DNA of 51,846 nucleotides from LW40-45 sp048883105 (GCA_048883105.1 JBHLQY010000008.1:1-51846), one strand, 5' to 3'; positions 17,895-26,884 are shown, counted from the first letter of the stretch. Translations and numbers: made by a program. Notes: generated by a model not told the origin, from the letters alone.

Positions 17895-20800
17895 TTAACC
17901 TTCTCCAACTTCAGGCACGACATCTTCAAGTTCAAGAAGTCTTTTTGCTTCTTCTTCTAAATCGACACTGAATATATCTGTTATTCCGCTTTGTGGCATA
18001 GATACACCATAGATCCTATCTGCATTTACAATATTTTCTTCTCGATGGCTAATTACCATAAATTGGGCTTGTCTTGAGAATTCTTTTATCACAGTAGAAC
18101 ATCGATGGACGTTAGGACCATCGAGTGCCGCATCTATCTCATCCATAACATAAAATGGGGCGGGATAAAATTCTTGAACTGCGAAAATGAAGGATAACGC
18201 AACCAGTGTTTTTTCTCCACCGCTAAGTATCTCCAGCGAAGAGATTTTCTTGCCGCGAGGTCTGGCTTCAATTGATATACCTCCTTCGAAGGGTTTATCA
18301 GGTCTATCAAGTATCATTTTAGCTGAACCTCCCGGACTGAGCTTCTGAAAGATACGAGAGAATTCTCTATTGATTTCATGGTAAGCCTTCATAAAAGTAC
18401 GTGTTTTTTCTAATTCAATTTTATCAATTGAGTCCAGAATTGCCTTTCTTTCTCTTTGAATTGTTTGTCTTCGCATATCTATTTCGTCAAACCTTTCTTT
18501 AATAACATCGTATTGTTCAATAGCTTTTAAATTGACGGGTTCAAGTGCTTTTTTCTTTTTTGTAGCAATTTCTATATCCGATTGTAAGCTTTCTTCCGTG
18601 ATCTCATCAGATACTGGAGGTAGAGTACCATAATCTTTTGATCTCTCATATAAAGTTTCAATCTGATCAATACAAATAAATTTTTTAGATTCAAAATTGT
18701 TTATTTTAGAATTCTCCATTGAAAGATCTGACTTAAGATCAGTAATTATATTTTGATATTGTTTTTGTTTTTTCCAAGATTCGTCTTTTTCTTTAATGAA
18801 TTCATCCATTTCCGCTTGTTTTGCATCTTTTTTCTTGATTTCGTTTTCTAAATTTTCATCAAGTTTTCCAATTTCTTTTATTAAAATTTCTGTTTGGTTT
18901 TCAGTCTCTTTAATATTCTCTCCAATTTTGATTATTTGTTGTTCTCTCTCCTTATTTTTATTTAATTCATTTAATTTAGCTTGAGTTTTCTGTAAATTTT
19001 TATTTAACTTATTTAATTTATTTTGAGCTTTCTTTTGATCTTCTAATTCTTCAGCCTTTTCATCTCTTAATGTATCTATTATTTTTTGTTTATCATCAAC
19101 ATTTTTTTGGATTTTATCAACTTCAGAATTATAGTTATCCATATTTTTTTTGCTTAATTCAATGCTTTTATTGGCCTCTACGTTTTCATTTTTTAATTCT
19201 TCAATTGAATGAATAATTCTCATTATATTATCGAGCCCTCTTAAATTATCCACTGTTTCTTCTAACTTTTTATTTTCTTCATCTATTTTAATTTGTATAT
19301 CCTCAGTTGTTTCCCAAAATTTCTCTTTGTCACTGGTTAAAGTTTCTATCTTCTTCTGTAAAGATTCTGCCTCTTGTTGAAGCTCATCAATTTTCGCTCC
19401 AGTATCGATTATTAGTTTTTTCTTTTCTTCTATAGTATTGTTCAATTCAAGCATTAGATTGTCAATATCTATTATATTTTCAAATAAAGATTGAATTCCT
19501 TGTAGTTCTTGAAGTTTTTCTTGATTATTATTTAATTCAATTTGGATTCTATCACTCTCATTTTGAATTTCAGAAATATTATCCCAGTATCTATCTTTTA
19601 TTTCCTTTAATTTATTAACTTCATTATTTAAATCATCATAATTTTCTTGTCTTTCTTTAATTTTCTTATTCCTTTCCTCTATTTCTTTCTTATATTTTGT
19701 CTCTTTTAAGTTTAAATCTTTCATTCTCTTGTAAACTTCCTCAAGCCTTCGGTTTGATGCTGAGAGTTTTTCTGAATCGTGTTTATTTTGACTACTCACT
19801 ACTGTTAGTTTTTTCTCAATATCATTTAAATCATCATCTTGAGATTTGATATTATTTGAAATTTCTTCTAACTGTTTATAAAGCTCTTGACTTTTGGATA
19901 AAGTTAATTTTCTTAAAGACAAATGAATATTTTCAAGGATATCTGTTAAGTCTTGAACAAAACTATCAAAATTTGACGTAGAACTTTGTACTGCGATATC
20001 AGCTGAGTCTCTTACTTTATTAATAAGTTGTTCAATTGTAGCATCAGCATTTTCTGTAAAAATTCCTAATGTTTGAACTATAGAATTAAGCATATCTGTC
20101 ATTTCAGAGATTTCATCTGCGTCACAACCAACTCCCTCAAGAGTTTTCATTATATCAACAATGTCTAATACAAATTTTCTAAAATCTTCCGCAGATGTAT
20201 TAATTGCTTCAGCATTTGATTGTTGTATAGATCCCTTAATAGAATCTACAGACACATCAATATTTTGAGTGAGCATATTTAGGATTTGTAGAATTCCTGT
20301 GATATCCTTCTTATTTTCTTCATATTCTTCTTCCGTATTTTCAATCCTGTTCAATAAATTTTCTTTCTCTTTAGAGAGTTCATTTAGCCGCCCTTGGATA
20401 TTTTCTTTTTTTATATTGAAGTTTTCTATTTCTTTTCCTGTTTTTGAAATACTAGCAGTCATATCAGTAATAATTAAGTCTAAATTTCGTTTTTCACGCT
20501 CTAAGTTCATTAATTCTTTTTTAAATATTTTTAGCTCGGTATTGATGTTTGAAATTTTTCCTTTATTATCGATGATTTCACTTTCAATAGAGTTTTGTTT
20601 CAATTTTAATAATTCAAAATTTTGTTCATTTTCGCGATAAATTGAATCCTCATTTTTAGATTTAGTCTTTAAATCGGTAATTTTTTTAATAAGATTTTCC
20701 TTTTTTTTTATGAGTTCTTTTATAACCTCTTCCGTTTCTTTACCTTTACTTAATTCTTTAATTTTTTCCTCAATATCTGCTTTTTTCTTATTCAACTCCG

Positions 20801-22352
20801 CTATAGTCTCTTTATTCATTTTAATTTCTGTATTAAGAGACGATAATGTTGCTTGTAAACTAGATAATTTTGAATTTAAATCACTTTTTACTTTTAGTAT
20901 AGAACTAATTGAATTTTCTATATTCATTTGTCTTTTATTTTCTTCAGAAATTTTATTTTTTAAGTCTTCAATTCTTTTTCTAATCTCGCTTTCAATTTTT
21001 TTGGTTGCTTCAACAGCATCTTCTACACTCTCAGCCTCTCCCTTTAATCTATTTAATTCTGCTTCTAAATTCTTTTTCTTATCTTTATTTTTTTTTATAT
21101 TTTCTCGGAGAAGTTTAATTTGTGCTTTGTTTGATGAGATTTGTTGTTTAACTTTCGAAATTTCTGATTTAAAATGAGATTTTTCATCTTCACTATTCTT
21201 AATTTTAATATCTAGTTCAGCTTGGTTTTGCTGCCTTTTTTCAATATCTTGTTTTGCATCTTCTATTTGCGTTTCTTTTTCAGAGATTTCTATAGTTACA
21301 ATCTCAATTTGGGAATCAAAATTCTGACCCTCTTCAAGAGTCATTAGCAAGTTTTCTAAATTCTCCTTTTCTAATCTTAATTTTTCAATTGATTTTTCAG
21401 CTAAATCTAAAGTAGTTTGATTAGAAGATAACTGCGTCTTTAATTGCGTAATATCTTCGTTTATTTCTTCTCTTTCTTTTTCTTTTTCAGTTATAGTCTT
21501 TTGGATATTTTCCATAACGAGGGATTCTTGTCTCAGAGTATCTTCTTGTCTAGCTACTTTTTCTTGTAATTCTTCAATGACTTTACCAGATTCTTCAAGT
21601 TTTTTATCTAGTTCTTCTTCTTCTTTTTGTAATTTTGAAATTTTCAAAGAGATTAATTGAGCGTTATAATGACTTATTTGATCATCTAGTTCACGCCATG
21701 CAAGCGCGTCATTTTTTTCCTTTTCAACTTTTCTTAATTGAGCAGATACTTCATTGAAGATTGCCTCAAATTGGCCAAGGTCTCGCTCTGCTTTTTCGAG
21801 TTCTTTTAGTGTTGCATCTTTCATTTCATCGTATTTTTGAAGCCCGATAAGTTCTTCAATAAATCTTCTACGATCTTCAGAGTTCATATGAGTTAATTCG
21901 ACTATCTTGCCTTGAAGGACGAATTGGTTAGTTCCATCAGGATCTATATTAGCTGTGGCTAGGGCATTAAGAATTTGTTGTCGAGTGGCTTTCTTACCAT
22001 TCATTTTATAACCGCCACCCCCACCTCTCTTAATTGTTCGACTAATAGTAAAATCTCCATTTGCACCACCCGGAAATACGCTTTCAGAGTTATCAAAGTG
22101 CAAAGTAACCATAGCCCTATTAGCAGGATTTTTACCTTTTGAACCCGCAAAAATAAGATCTTCTAGAGATTTTGCTCTCATTGTCTTCTTGCTCAATCTT
22201 CCTAGTGCAAAGCATAACGCATCAATGATATTTGACTTCCCAGCACCATTAGGCCCAACAATACAAGTAAAGCCGCTTGAGAGCTTAACTGTTACCGTTC
22301 GATCTCCAAAGGATTTGAACCCTGACATGCTAATTTTTTTAATATAAGTCAA
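17895..22352 (-). CDS. smc: SMC chromosome condensin ATPase with non-canonical central module
   Basis: ABC-type ATPase of chromosome organisation, 1485 residues against about 1180 for typical prokaryotic SMC. The N-terminal head has Walker A GPNGAGKS (33-40) and the Q-loop (VLQGKIVEL). The C-terminal head has signature LSGGEKTL (about 1374-1381) and Walker B FYVMDEIDAALD (about 1398-1409). Two coiled coils of about 510 residues connect the heads to the middle. I find no SMC hinge (no glycine-rich hinge or ALG-type motif). At the midpoint (683-821) lies a helical module built from two repeats offset by 71 residues: DFRKFVLDIVDIM (723-735) and NFDSFVQDLTDIL (794-806). First gene of smc-scpA-scpB. 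Head assignment is certain; what the centre does is unknown. Confidence 0.93.
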   Translation of the reverse strand: MTYIKKISMSGFKSFGDRTVTVKLSSGFTCIVGPNGAGKSNIIDALCFALGRLSKKTMRAKSLEDLIFAGSKGKNPANRAMVTLHFDNSESVFPGGANGDFTISRTIKRGGGGGYKMNGKKATRQQILNALATANIDPDGTNQFVLQGKIVELTHMNSEDRRRFIEELIGLQKYDEMKDATLKELEKAERDLGQFEAIFNEVSAQLRKVEKEKNDALAWRELDDQISHYNAQLISLKISKLQKEEEELDKKLEESGKVIEELQEKVARQEDTLRQESLVMENIQKTITEKEKEREEINEDITQLKTQLSSNQTTLDLAEKSIEKLRLEKENLENLLMTLEEGQNFDSQIEIVTIEISEKETQIEDAKQDIEKRQQNQAELDIKIKNSEDEKSHFKSEISKVKQQISSNKAQIKLLRENIKKNKDKKKNLEAELNRLKGEAESVEDAVEATKKIESEIRKRIEDLKNKISEENKRQMNIENSISSILKVKSDLNSKLSSLQATLSSLNTEIKMNKETIAELNKKKADIEEKIKELSKGKETEEVIKELIKKKENLIKKITDLKTKSKNEDSIYRENEQNFELLKLKQNSIESEIIDNKGKISNINTELKIFKKELMNLEREKRNLDLIITDMTASISKTGKEIENFNIKKENIQGRLNELSKEKENLLNRIENTEEEYEENKKDITGILQILNMLTQNIDVSVDSIKGSIQQSNAEAINTSAEDFRKFVLDIVDIMKTLEGVGCDADEISEMTDMLNSIVQTLGIFTENADATIEQLINKVRDSADIAVQSSTSNFDSFVQDLTDILENIHLSLRKLTLSKSQELYKQLEEISNNIKSQDDDLNDIEKKLTVVSSQNKHDSEKLSASNRRLEEVYKRMKDLNLKETKYKKEIEERNKKIKERQENYDDLNNEVNKLKEIKDRYWDNISEIQNESDRIQIELNNNQEKLQELQGIQSLFENIIDIDNLMLELNNTIEEKKKLIIDTGAKIDELQQEAESLQKKIETLTSDKEKFWETTEDIQIKIDEENKKLEETVDNLRGLDNIMRIIHSIEELKNENVEANKSIELSKKNMDNYNSEVDKIQKNVDDKQKIIDTLRDEKAEELEDQKKAQNKLNKLNKNLQKTQAKLNELNKNKEREQQIIKIGENIKETENQTEILIKEIGKLDENLENEIKKKDAKQAEMDEFIKEKDESWKKQKQYQNIITDLKSDLSMENSKINNFESKKFICIDQIETLYERSKDYGTLPPVSDEITEESLQSDIEIATKKKKALEPVNLKAIEQYDVIKERFDEIDMRRQTIQRERKAILDSIDKIELEKTRTFMKAYHEINREFSRIFQKLSPGGSAKMILDRPDKPFEGGISIEARPRGKKISSLEILSGGEKTLVALSFIFAVQEFYPAPFYVMDEIDAALDGPNVHRCSTVIKEFSRQAQFMVISHREENIVNADRIYGVSMPQSGITDIFSVDLEEEAKRLLELEDVVPEVGEG

Positions 22353-22403
22353 ATTTAATTCTCCTTCTCCACTATATTCATTATCAAAAATAACATATAT
22401 TCA

Positions 22404-23213
22404 TTATTTTTTTATTTTAACATTAATTTCACTTTTTTCTATTCTTTCATTTAAACGGATTTTTCTTAGTTTTCTTGGATAGATTAAATCTATATCGTCA
22501 AAAACAAAACCACTATCCTTTGGGCCTTCCACTACTTTTAATTTTGATGGAGAGATAAAATCTTTAACAAATGAAATAATTTTACTATTTCCAAGAAATT
22601 TTCTTTTAAAAAACTTTCCAACAGAATTACAAGCTACAACGGGAATCCTATTTTCGAGGGCACGGGCCTGTAAATATACATTCCAGTTATACATTCCTTC
22701 TTCCCTTATTTGAGTAGGTGAAAATAAAACATCAGCGCCACGCTCGACAGCAAGTCGAGGAGTTTCAAAAAAAGCCATATCAAAACAAATTAATATGGCA
22801 AAAAAAAAGTCATTTAAAACAAATAAATTGAGTTCATTTCCCGGTTCGAATTGTTCTTTCTCGTAGCTATAGAGATGAATTTTATCTTGTCGACCAATCT
22901 CTTCACCATCTTCGTTAAAAAAATAAGAACTAATATATGGTTTTCTTGAATTTTTTCTTTTCTCCCAAATACCTCCTGAAATAATATTTGTTTGATAATC
23001 ACCTGCTAAATTTTTAACAAATTCATAACTTTCACCTCTTTCTTTTTGAATATTTTGAGAAACATCATTTAAAAGAGGAATCCATCTTTCTGGTAAACAT
23101 ATAATATCAATTTTGGAGACTTTATCTATTAATCTCTTTAATAAATTTTCTATCTCAGAATAGCAATTAATTATATTTTGATGGATTTTTGGTTGGATAC
23201 AAGCAATTTTCAT
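22404..23213 (-). CDS. Carbon-nitrogen hydrolase (nitrilase superfamily)
   Basis: Cytosolic amidase-type enzyme of 269 residues. The Glu-Lys-Cys catalytic triad is visible: Glu42 in CLPERW, Lys111 in QDKIHLY, and Cys143 in LICFDMAF. GADVLFSPTQIR and ARALENRIPVVACNSVG are standard family segments. The substrate is unresolved; omega-amidase, N-carbamoyl amidase or other branches are possible. Its ATG overlaps the stop of the upstream HAD gene in the sequence ATGA, so the two are translationally coupled. Confidence 0.9.
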   Translation of the reverse strand: MKIACIQPKIHQNIINCYSEIENLLKRLIDKVSKIDIICLPERWIPLLNDVSQNIQKERGESYEFVKNLAGDYQTNIISGGIWEKRKNSRKPYISSYFFNEDGEEIGRQDKIHLYSYEKEQFEPGNELNLFVLNDFFFAILICFDMAFFETPRLAVERGADVLFSPTQIREEGMYNWNVYLQARALENRIPVVACNSVGKFFKRKFLGNSKIISFVKDFISPSKLKVVEGPKDSGFVFDDIDLIYPRKLRKIRLNERIEKSEINVKIKK

Positions 23214-23980
23214 TCTAATTTGTCATTAAGGAGTAATTTTTTATTGATTTCATCTATTATAACAAAAAGTTCATTTAAATTTGAAATTTCATAATCGGGT
23301 TTAGTTTCTTGAGGAATTTTAACACCAGTTTTATATGAGTCGTACTTTCCTCCTCGATGAATATACACACTATGAATATTGTTTAATAACGCAGGAATAA
23401 TATCCTTATCAATTCGATCGCCAACATAGATACATTCTGGTCCTTTTACTCCAAATTTTTTTAAACAATGATCAAAAAGTTTGGGATTAGGCTTTCTTAT
23501 TCCAATCTCATCCGAAATTACGGTTAGATCTATTAAATTATCTATTCCCAATCTTAAAATTTTTTCATATTGTTTAAGTGGCCGACCATCAGTTATAATT
23601 GCTGTTTTAATAGATTGATCTTGTAGCTTTTTTAAACATGGTTCTACATCATCATACAATTTAATAGAATTAATTTTTTCAGCGTGATAAGCCATTACCG
23701 CAGCAGATATAAATTTAAATTGATTAGAGTATGAGATTGGTTCTCCTACATCCTCCAGTCGATTATATCTTCGAATGAAATAATTATAATGTTTTGGACT
23801 ATTTGAACCGTACTCCTTCACGATTTCTTGAATAATTTTTATTGCTTTTCTTCGGTCAATCTTCAATCCTAATTTAATCATAGACTCTATGCCTTTAATT
23901 CTAGCTCTTTCAGATAAACCAGTAGAATCAAAAAGACAGTCATCCAAATCGAATCCTACTAGTTTTATTTTATGGCTCAT
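23210..23980 (-). CDS. HAD-superfamily phosphatase
   Basis: Haloacid dehalogenase-like hydrolase, 256 residues from ATG at 23980. I reject the longer frame from 24097 because its first 39 residues are hydrophobic and AT-driven (MFLQINKFILSK...) and the second ATG places the catalytic motif at the normal N-terminal position. Motif I FDLDDCLFD (Asp11, Asp13), motif II IITDGRP, motif III Lys in GIRKPNPKLF, motif IV YVGDRIDKDI. A helical cap lies between motifs I and II (C1 type). Overlaps the nitrilase gene by four bases (ATGA). Substrate unknown; a phosphate ester is expected. Confidence 0.85.
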   Translation of the reverse strand: MSHKIKLVGFDLDDCLFDSTGLSERARIKGIESMIKLGLKIDRRKAIKIIQEIVKEYGSNSPKHYNYFIRRYNRLEDVGEPISYSNQFKFISAAVMAYHAEKINSIKLYDDVEPCLKKLQDQSIKTAIITDGRPLKQYEKILRLGIDNLIDLTVISDEIGIRKPNPKLFDHCLKKFGVKGPECIYVGDRIDKDIIPALLNNIHSVYIHRGGKYDSYKTGVKIPQETKPDYEISNLNELFVIIDEINKKLLLNDKLE

Positions 23981-24185
23981 TTTTATAAAAAAATTGGTTT
24001 TTAAGAAGAAATTAAATAAATAATTCAGTTTGATTCCTATAATTACAAACGTTAATAGACATTTTGATAAGATAAATTTATTTATTTGTAAAAACATATA
24101 ATCTTCAATATTAATTTAGAATAACCATATACATCTTAAAAAGATTTTAATCAGTTATATGTAAAAATTTATGGAGAATCCTTAA

Positions 24186-25442
24186 TTGACTACTATTGTT
24201 TCTTTAAGCTATTTTCATCGTAAAATAGGGCCTCTCGTGTTCTATTCGTATCCTGAAGGAGTATTAGATGAAGAATTAAGCGTTCGAATAGCAAATATAA
24301 TGGACCAGACATTTAACGAAGGTTTTTTTACTCATTCTTTTGAAAGCTTAAATAGTTTGAATTATTACTTCGAAATACACTCAGATTGGGCTCGGGGTAA
24401 TAAAGAAATGCTAATGATCTCGATAATATTTGATCAACAAACCTCCCCCGAGATGGAACAAAATGTATCAAAGTTATCTAAGGATTTTTGCGAAAGATTA
24501 CAAGCAAATGATGAAATTTTTACGGCTTTTTATATAAACGACCTCAATAATTTTGATGAAACTGATAGAGGGAGCATTATCAAGAGTGATTCTTTAATAA
24601 AGCTATTGGTAAAAGAATTATACTGGGCAACAGTAGAAGAAACTCGCGAAAGAACTGAGGAAGAGAAAATTGCGTATTTATTAAAGAAAAAACATATATT
24701 TTTGACGCTAGGAAAATTATCAAAAGGACCAATCACTTTAGAAGATTTAGAAGAATGGTTTACTGAAAAATTTCCAGAAATAGATTTTAATGAGATGGTT
24801 GATAATTTAATTGAAAAACAATTTATATTTATAAATCAAATTGGATTAGTAGAAAAATACGTTCTTTTATTAAAAGAGGTAAATGCTGAGAGGATACCTC
24901 CTGATAGTGTAATTGAATACATCGATGAGACCCCTGAATTAATTGATTTATTACTTCCAAAAGTTCAAGAATATTTTAGTAATTTTGAAAATAAAAGCAG
25001 CGCAGAGCTTAAAGAAGACGCTTTTACTCTTTTTCAAATAGTTTCAGATAGTAAAAAATACAATATTCTTTCAGAATTAAGAGATGGCTTGATTCGTAGA
25101 GATCAGTTATCAAAATTAGTTTCAAAAAAAACTCTCGATTCTTTAATTGAAACAATTGATTATTTAGAGGACGTTGATATTATTGAAGAATTGAAATTTG
25201 AGGATGAGAGATATATTGTTTTAAAGACAAATATACAGATAACCACCTCTTTTCCAGAATATTTACGTAAGTTATTGCCTAAAGAGGTCGAACCAGTTAT
25301 TGCAAATAAGTACAGCCCAAAACTAGCTGAAATCTTTAGAGATGTCAAAGATAAAGAGACACAAAAAACGAGAATAGCAAAAATAAATAGGTTCCTTGAA
25401 GATTTATCTTCGGGAGAGAAAAAAGATTCTTCAAAAAAATAA
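24186..25442 (+). CDS. Longin-like plus winged-helix protein (NPRL2/Mon1-type N-terminus)
   Basis: 418 residues. The N-terminus SYFHRKIGPLVFYSYPE (8-24) resembles the first strands of eukaryotic longin proteins such as NPRL2, which have FH-x3-GP-x3-Y-x2-PE at the same place; the rest of the first 130 residues is alpha/beta as in a longin domain. Residues about 165-235 (FLTLGKLSKGPITLEDLEEW onwards) and 280-345 look like two winged helices. NPRL2/NPRL3 also combine longin and winged-helix parts. TTG at 24186 is the start: it follows GGAG (24173-24176), and an ATG there is closed at once by TAA. First of three co-directional genes with a UBC/RWD-like and a winged-helix protein. Function inferred only by resemblance. 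Confidence 0.7.
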   Translation: MTTIVSLSYFHRKIGPLVFYSYPEGVLDEELSVRIANIMDQTFNEGFFTHSFESLNSLNYYFEIHSDWARGNKEMLMISIIFDQQTSPEMEQNVSKLSKDFCERLQANDEIFTAFYINDLNNFDETDRGSIIKSDSLIKLLVKELYWATVEETRERTEEEKIAYLLKKKHIFLTLGKLSKGPITLEDLEEWFTEKFPEIDFNEMVDNLIEKQFIFINQIGLVEKYVLLLKEVNAERIPPDSVIEYIDETPELIDLLLPKVQEYFSNFENKSSAELKEDAFTLFQIVSDSKKYNILSELRDGLIRRDQLSKLVSKKTLDSLIETIDYLEDVDIIEELKFEDERYIVLKTNIQITTSFPEYLRKLLPKEVEPVIANKYSPKLAEIFRDVKDKETQKTRIAKINRFLEDLSSGEKKDSSKK

Positions 25443-25511
25443 CTGAAAAAAAATTAAGTCTAGTTAGAGATTTTATTTAATAGTAAGCCTAAAGAATTAA
25501 CTAATATCGAG

Positions 25512-25985
25512 TTGAAACCCATAATCGACCCTATGAAAAGAGAAGCTTATCCTGAGGGAATTTCTGACTATAAAAGGGACGAAGTTTTATGGAACGAAGC
25601 AAGAATGATTAAAGATAAATATCCTGCTAATTTTCTTGAAGGGATGATTTTTAATATGGAAATTTATTTAAGCATTAACTTATCTCAACATTATAAAGTT
25701 TTTGTAGATTTTTCTAATTATCCATCAAAACCTATTATAGATATTACTGAAGGATTAAAACAAGAATTAGGAAAAAATTTAGAAGAATTATTAAATCTTT
25801 TTTCAATCTGGGATCCTAAAGTACCGCCCCATATAATTGAAATCATTAATGAATTAGAAGCTGTTCTCAAGAAATTGAAAGACCAAGGGAAGTTATCAAA
25901 CAGGAGTGAGATACCTAAATTTGCGTTGCCAGAATTAATACCTCTACCAAAGATAAATTCTATTGAAGAGAAAAAAGAAAAGTAA
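25512..25985 (+). CDS. UBC/RWD-fold-like protein without catalytic cysteine
   Basis: 157 residues, no cysteine at all. The order helix, MIFNMEIYLSI, YKVFVDFSNYPSKPII (61-76), LFSIWDPKVPPHI (96-108), helix follows the E2/RWD layout, where beta strands lead to a YPfxPP-type turn and a W-P segment. Without a Cys it could be only a UEV or RWD-like binding module. The last 30 residues are proline/lysine-rich and probably disordered. TTG at 25512 is the listed start; ATG at 25533 is an alternative losing seven residues, and neither has a clear ribosome site. It lies 69 bases after the longin-like gene. Fold assignment is tentative. Confidence 0.6.
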   Translation: MKPIIDPMKREAYPEGISDYKRDEVLWNEARMIKDKYPANFLEGMIFNMEIYLSINLSQHYKVFVDFSNYPSKPIIDITEGLKQELGKNLEELLNLFSIWDPKVPPHIIEIINELEAVLKKLKDQGKLSNRSEIPKFALPELIPLPKINSIEEKKEK

Positions 25986-26027
25986 TTAGAAAAAAAAATA
26001 AGATCAATAACTAATTTTTAATTTGCA

Positions 26028-26297
26028 ATGTCAAAAGACGATGGACTTTTTGAGAATGAATCTGTAGACGATTTGAAATATTTATTAGGAAATATGGGAA
26101 TTGAGATTCTATTAGCAATTGATGGAGGAGCAAAGGATTTTAAAACTATAAACTTATTTACAGGGTGTTCGTTATCGTGTATTAAAGGAAGGATCCCTGT
26201 ATTACTAGATTTAAATTTAATCTATAAAAAAAATAACGAATATTTTCTAACAGAAAGAGGATTAAATTTTAAAAAAGAGATAGAAAATAAAACTTGA
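26028..26297 (+). CDS. Small winged-helix-like protein
   Basis: 89 residues. MGIEILLAIDGG, a helix pair around KTINLFTGCSLSCIKGRIP, and LLDLNLIYKKNNEYFLTERG form a typical winged-helix pattern with recognition helix and beta wing; LTERG is the usual end of the wing in archaeal transcription regulators. Two cysteines lie in the recognition region (TGCSLSC). It closes the longin / UBC-like gene set, 42 bases downstream, and could be a DNA-binding regulator or a protein-binding winged helix like those in its longin neighbour. Confidence 0.65.
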   Translation: MSKDDGLFENESVDDLKYLLGNMGIEILLAIDGGAKDFKTINLFTGCSLSCIKGRIPVLLDLNLIYKKNNEYFLTERGLNFKKEIENKT

Positions 26298-26315
26298 CTG
26301 TTTATTAGAAAAAAA

Positions 26316-26397
26316 TTTATATTTCAGATTGGGGCGACAGGTTCCTCGCTGCCGAGCGAGCAGCTCTATTTGTCATAGAGTTCATCATCAATATAAA
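26316..26397 (-). ncRNA. Candidate box C/D (kink-turn) RNA with internal hairpins
   Basis: A GC-rich island in very AT-rich DNA between convergent genes. On the minus strand TTTATATT (397-390 of 26,000) is followed by G and box C ATGATGA (26388-26382); box D CTGA (26327-26324) is followed at once by AATATAAA (26323-26316), the exact complement of the first stem. This is the full kink-turn layout: 8-bp stem, three-base bulge GAU, tandem G-A pairs, bound by L7Ae. Inside are two 6-bp hairpins, CTCTAT/ATAGAG (26364-26380) and CTCGCT/AGCGAG (26345-26360). The C-to-D distance of 54 nt is longer than in usual archaeal guides and no clear C'/D' boxes are seen. The 17 bases 5' of box D could be a guide. 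Confidence 0.6.
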
Positions 26398-26425
26398 TCT
26401 AATTTAAATTAGTTTTTGTTGCTTT

Positions 26426-26884
26426 TTAATTTTGATTTTTACTTTCTTTTTTATAATATTTCTTTAAATAATATCCCGGACGCTTTGGACCTCCACTATC
26501 TTTAATAAGGTTTTTTAAACCCCTCTTCTTCATAATTCTTTTTTTATATAAATTATACTCTTCACGAGTTAACTCGTTTCTTCCCAATAAATAATCTAAT
26601 ATTTCGAAAGCTTCTTCATTCTTAGTACATCTTCTTATAAAATCAATTGCTCCAGGATTAACTAACTCATTTGGAAGACACTCATATTGATTTTGGATTT
26701 TTTTCTCATTATTATTACTAATTGAATTAATTTTAATTGATTGCTTTTTGTTAGAGATTTCTGTCATTAAATGAGGTAAAAATTTATTAAGTTCTTTTTT
26801 ATCGTAATAGACGTTTAATCCTTCTTTGTCTTCAATTTCATCTTTTTCAGAAGGAATTTTATCCTTTTTATTATTTTTCATCAA
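26426..26884 (-). CDS. DUF2095-like archaeal protein
   Basis: 152 residues. The C-terminal half (about 82-145) has the pattern of a small archaeal family of unknown function: DFIRRCTKNEEAFEILDYL, then ELTREEYNLYKKRI, GLKNL and GPKRPGYYLKKY. The N-terminal 75 residues are Lys/Asn/Ser-rich and likely flexible, with FLPHLMTEI as the one family-like segment. Soluble, no membrane helix, one conserved-looking Cys after RR. Its stop is 28 bases from the RNA candidate, which is on the same strand and could be in its 3' leader-distal transcript. The family assignment is from memory of the pattern. Confidence 0.65.
   Translation of the reverse strand: MMKNNKKDKIPSEKDEIEDKEGLNVYYDKKELNKFLPHLMTEISNKKQSIKINSISNNNEKKIQNQYECLPNELVNPGAIDFIRRCTKNEEAFEILDYLLGRNELTREEYNLYKKRIMKKRGLKNLIKDSGGPKRPGYYLKKYYKKESKNQN

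Noticed and set aside
20269..21177. Plus-strand open frames opposite smc, Phe/Ser/Leu-rich and looking membrane-like
   Set aside because: They are antisense translations of the Glu/Lys-rich coiled coil, which gives Phe/Ser/Leu runs automatically.
23981..24097. N-terminal extension of the HAD phosphatase to 24097
   Set aside because: The extra 39 residues are hydrophobic and unlike the family; ATG at 23980 gives the normal position for the catalytic Asp.
26331..26383. Faint resemblance of the plus strand of the RNA candidate to 23S rRNA pieces (GGGG..ACAGG and AGAGTTCAT)
   Set aside because: The matches are short and interrupted, and the kink-turn on the minus strand explains the island better. 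A guide complementary to rRNA remains to be tested.
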